A stretch of 64,000 nucleotides of DNA from Tillus elongatus. Taxonomy: Eukaryota > Arthropoda > Insecta > Coleoptera > Cleridae. Location: contig OZ023263.1 in assembly GCA_964006375.1 (NCBI GenBank), positions 131,220,954 through 131,284,953 of the forward strand. Reading direction: 5' to 3'. Shown piece by piece: positions 63,681-64,000 of the stretch. Each line of letters begins with the position of its first letter. Position 1 is the stretch's first letter. The notes under the pieces were generated by a model that did not search any database, was not told where the DNA came from, and saw only the letters and a list, made by a program, of their open reading frames with translations. The translations under genes were made by a program, and so were the position numbers.

Positions 63681-64000
63681 GATATCGAGTTGCAGATTAT
63701 TTGATTTTTATCCATTAACGCCCCTTCATATTATATATGAGTTTTATCGAATTTGGCGGACTTTCATTTTTTCGCAATTTTTCCATACGTCGTGTTCTTT
63801 TTTTAGGCCAAATTTTTTTTGGTCTGAGATTAAGCTCAAATTGTGTTTGCACATACTTTAAATCTAGTTAAATGTCGGAATAAAATCAGTTCTTATGTAG
63901 CTCAAGAATTTTTCAATTTAGAGAGGTTTGAAAACTGTTCCAAAAAAACCAAAAAAATGTTCTATAAAAACTATCACAATTCTAAAACTATTGCAGATAT

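Larger units (their letters stand above)
1..64000 (+). repeat. Satellite DNA array, ~315 bp monomer, higher-order organised
   Basis: The whole window is a direct tandem array of one AT-rich monomer of about 313-317 bp. Each unit reads in the same order: GATATC box, a pyrimidine stretch ending CATTAACGT, TATATATGAG, GGCGGACTTTCA, a T-rich tract, an indel-prone site after TTTTCCAT, GTCGTGTTC, GAGCCAAAA, GGTCTGAGATTAAGC, a GTGTCCGCC or GTGTTTGCAC box, GTCGGA, CTCAAGAATTTTT, GAGAGGTTTGAA, and an A-rich tail. No unit is inverted. GATATC occurs once in nearly every monomer, which predicts an EcoRV ladder near 315 bp. The only non-satellite DNA is six copies of one ~366 bp insert. There is no sign of selection for protein coding, because indels between monomers are not multiples of three. 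A centromeric or pericentromeric role is possible but not shown. Confidence 0.97.
55916..64000 (+). repeat. HOR block 7, partial (cut by window end)
   Basis: This is an incomplete block of 8085 bp with no insert copy yet. From its start to about 57.93 kb it matches HOR4 at a constant offset of 25138. It then switches near 57.95 kb to HOR6-like units (offset about 11823). From about 60.3 to 62.3 kb it is in register with HOR5 at offset 21961. The last ~0.6 kb match HOR6 at offset 9345. It also has an internal duplication: the rare TTCTTTTCGAGCC variant appears at 58.60 and 63.18 kb. If HOR6 collinearity continues, the next insert ATG should lie about 724 bp beyond the window end. Confidence 0.85.

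Noticed and set aside
663..63861. Dozens of 60-95 residue open frames (MQISSYRLFDFYPL and relatives) repeated along the + strand
   Set aside because: They are one stretch of the satellite monomer read again and again. Indels at the CCATAC site shift them between two frames, both open by chance. There is no initiation context, no codon-level constraint and no known domain.
1..64000. CRISPR array, because of regular repetition
   Set aside because: The repeated unit is ~315 bp with no unique spacers and no cas genes, and the retroelement relic indicates a eukaryote.
1..64000. Ribosomal DNA spacer, tRNA cluster or other RNA gene repeats
   Set aside because: I saw no rRNA core motifs, no tRNA A or B box pattern with a cloverleaf, and no snRNA-like segment in the monomer.
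1..64000. The satellite monomer as an LTR or other part of the BEL/Pao element
   Set aside because: The insert interrupts a monomer that exists intact in roughly 200 other units, composition differs sharply, and no monomer segment resembles the insert. The insert came later.

Overview
The window contains no intact gene. From the first base to the last it is a head-to-tail satellite DNA array. The basic monomer is about 315 bp (typically 313-317) and AT-rich: two 60-base lines that I counted were each 30% G+C. All monomers lie in the same orientation. Each normally carries one GATATC landmark, which I use as the monomer boundary. By eye there are roughly 200 monomers.

The monomers are organised into long, variable higher-order repeats (HORs). 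Each is marked at its end by an identical captured piece of foreign DNA. Six copies of this 365-367 bp insert are present, starting with ATG at 7855, 20252, 30241, 35310, 44833 and 55379. The insert has clearly higher G+C (29 of 60 in one counted line). It encodes about 60 residues that I recognise as the C-terminal part of a BEL/Pao retrotransposon polyprotein (the DUF5641 region downstream of the integrase core), plus about 135 bp of downstream sequence that may be the start of an LTR. All six copies share the same two junctions and the same private variants in the flanking monomer arms. They therefore descend from one insertion that was later amplified together with the satellite.

Using the phase of base 1, the HOR blocks are: HOR1 1-8393 (8393 bp), HOR2 8394-20789 (12396 bp), HOR3 20790-30777 (9988 bp), HOR4 30778-35846 (5069 bp), HOR5 35847-45370 (9524 bp), HOR6 45371-55915 (10545 bp) and HOR7 55916-64000 (cut by the window end). 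HOR1-3 form one closely related group and HOR4-7 another. Several blocks are mosaics. HOR2 carries an internal ~4 kb duplication whose left copy resembles HOR3 and whose right copy resembles HOR1. HOR7 joins a HOR4-like left part to a HOR6/HOR5-like right part. These are the patterns expected from unequal exchange and gene conversion in a satellite.

Organism: a eukaryote. BEL/Pao elements are known from metazoans, so an invertebrate or other animal is likely; a nematode or arthropod is possible, but the sequence does not decide. The location is probably heterochromatin, pericentromeric, centromeric or subtelomeric, which cannot be told from this window. The many 60-95 residue open frames in the monomers are by-products of a conserved AT-rich repeat and are not annotated as genes. 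I saw no rRNA, tRNA, CRISPR, promoter or terminator that I could support.
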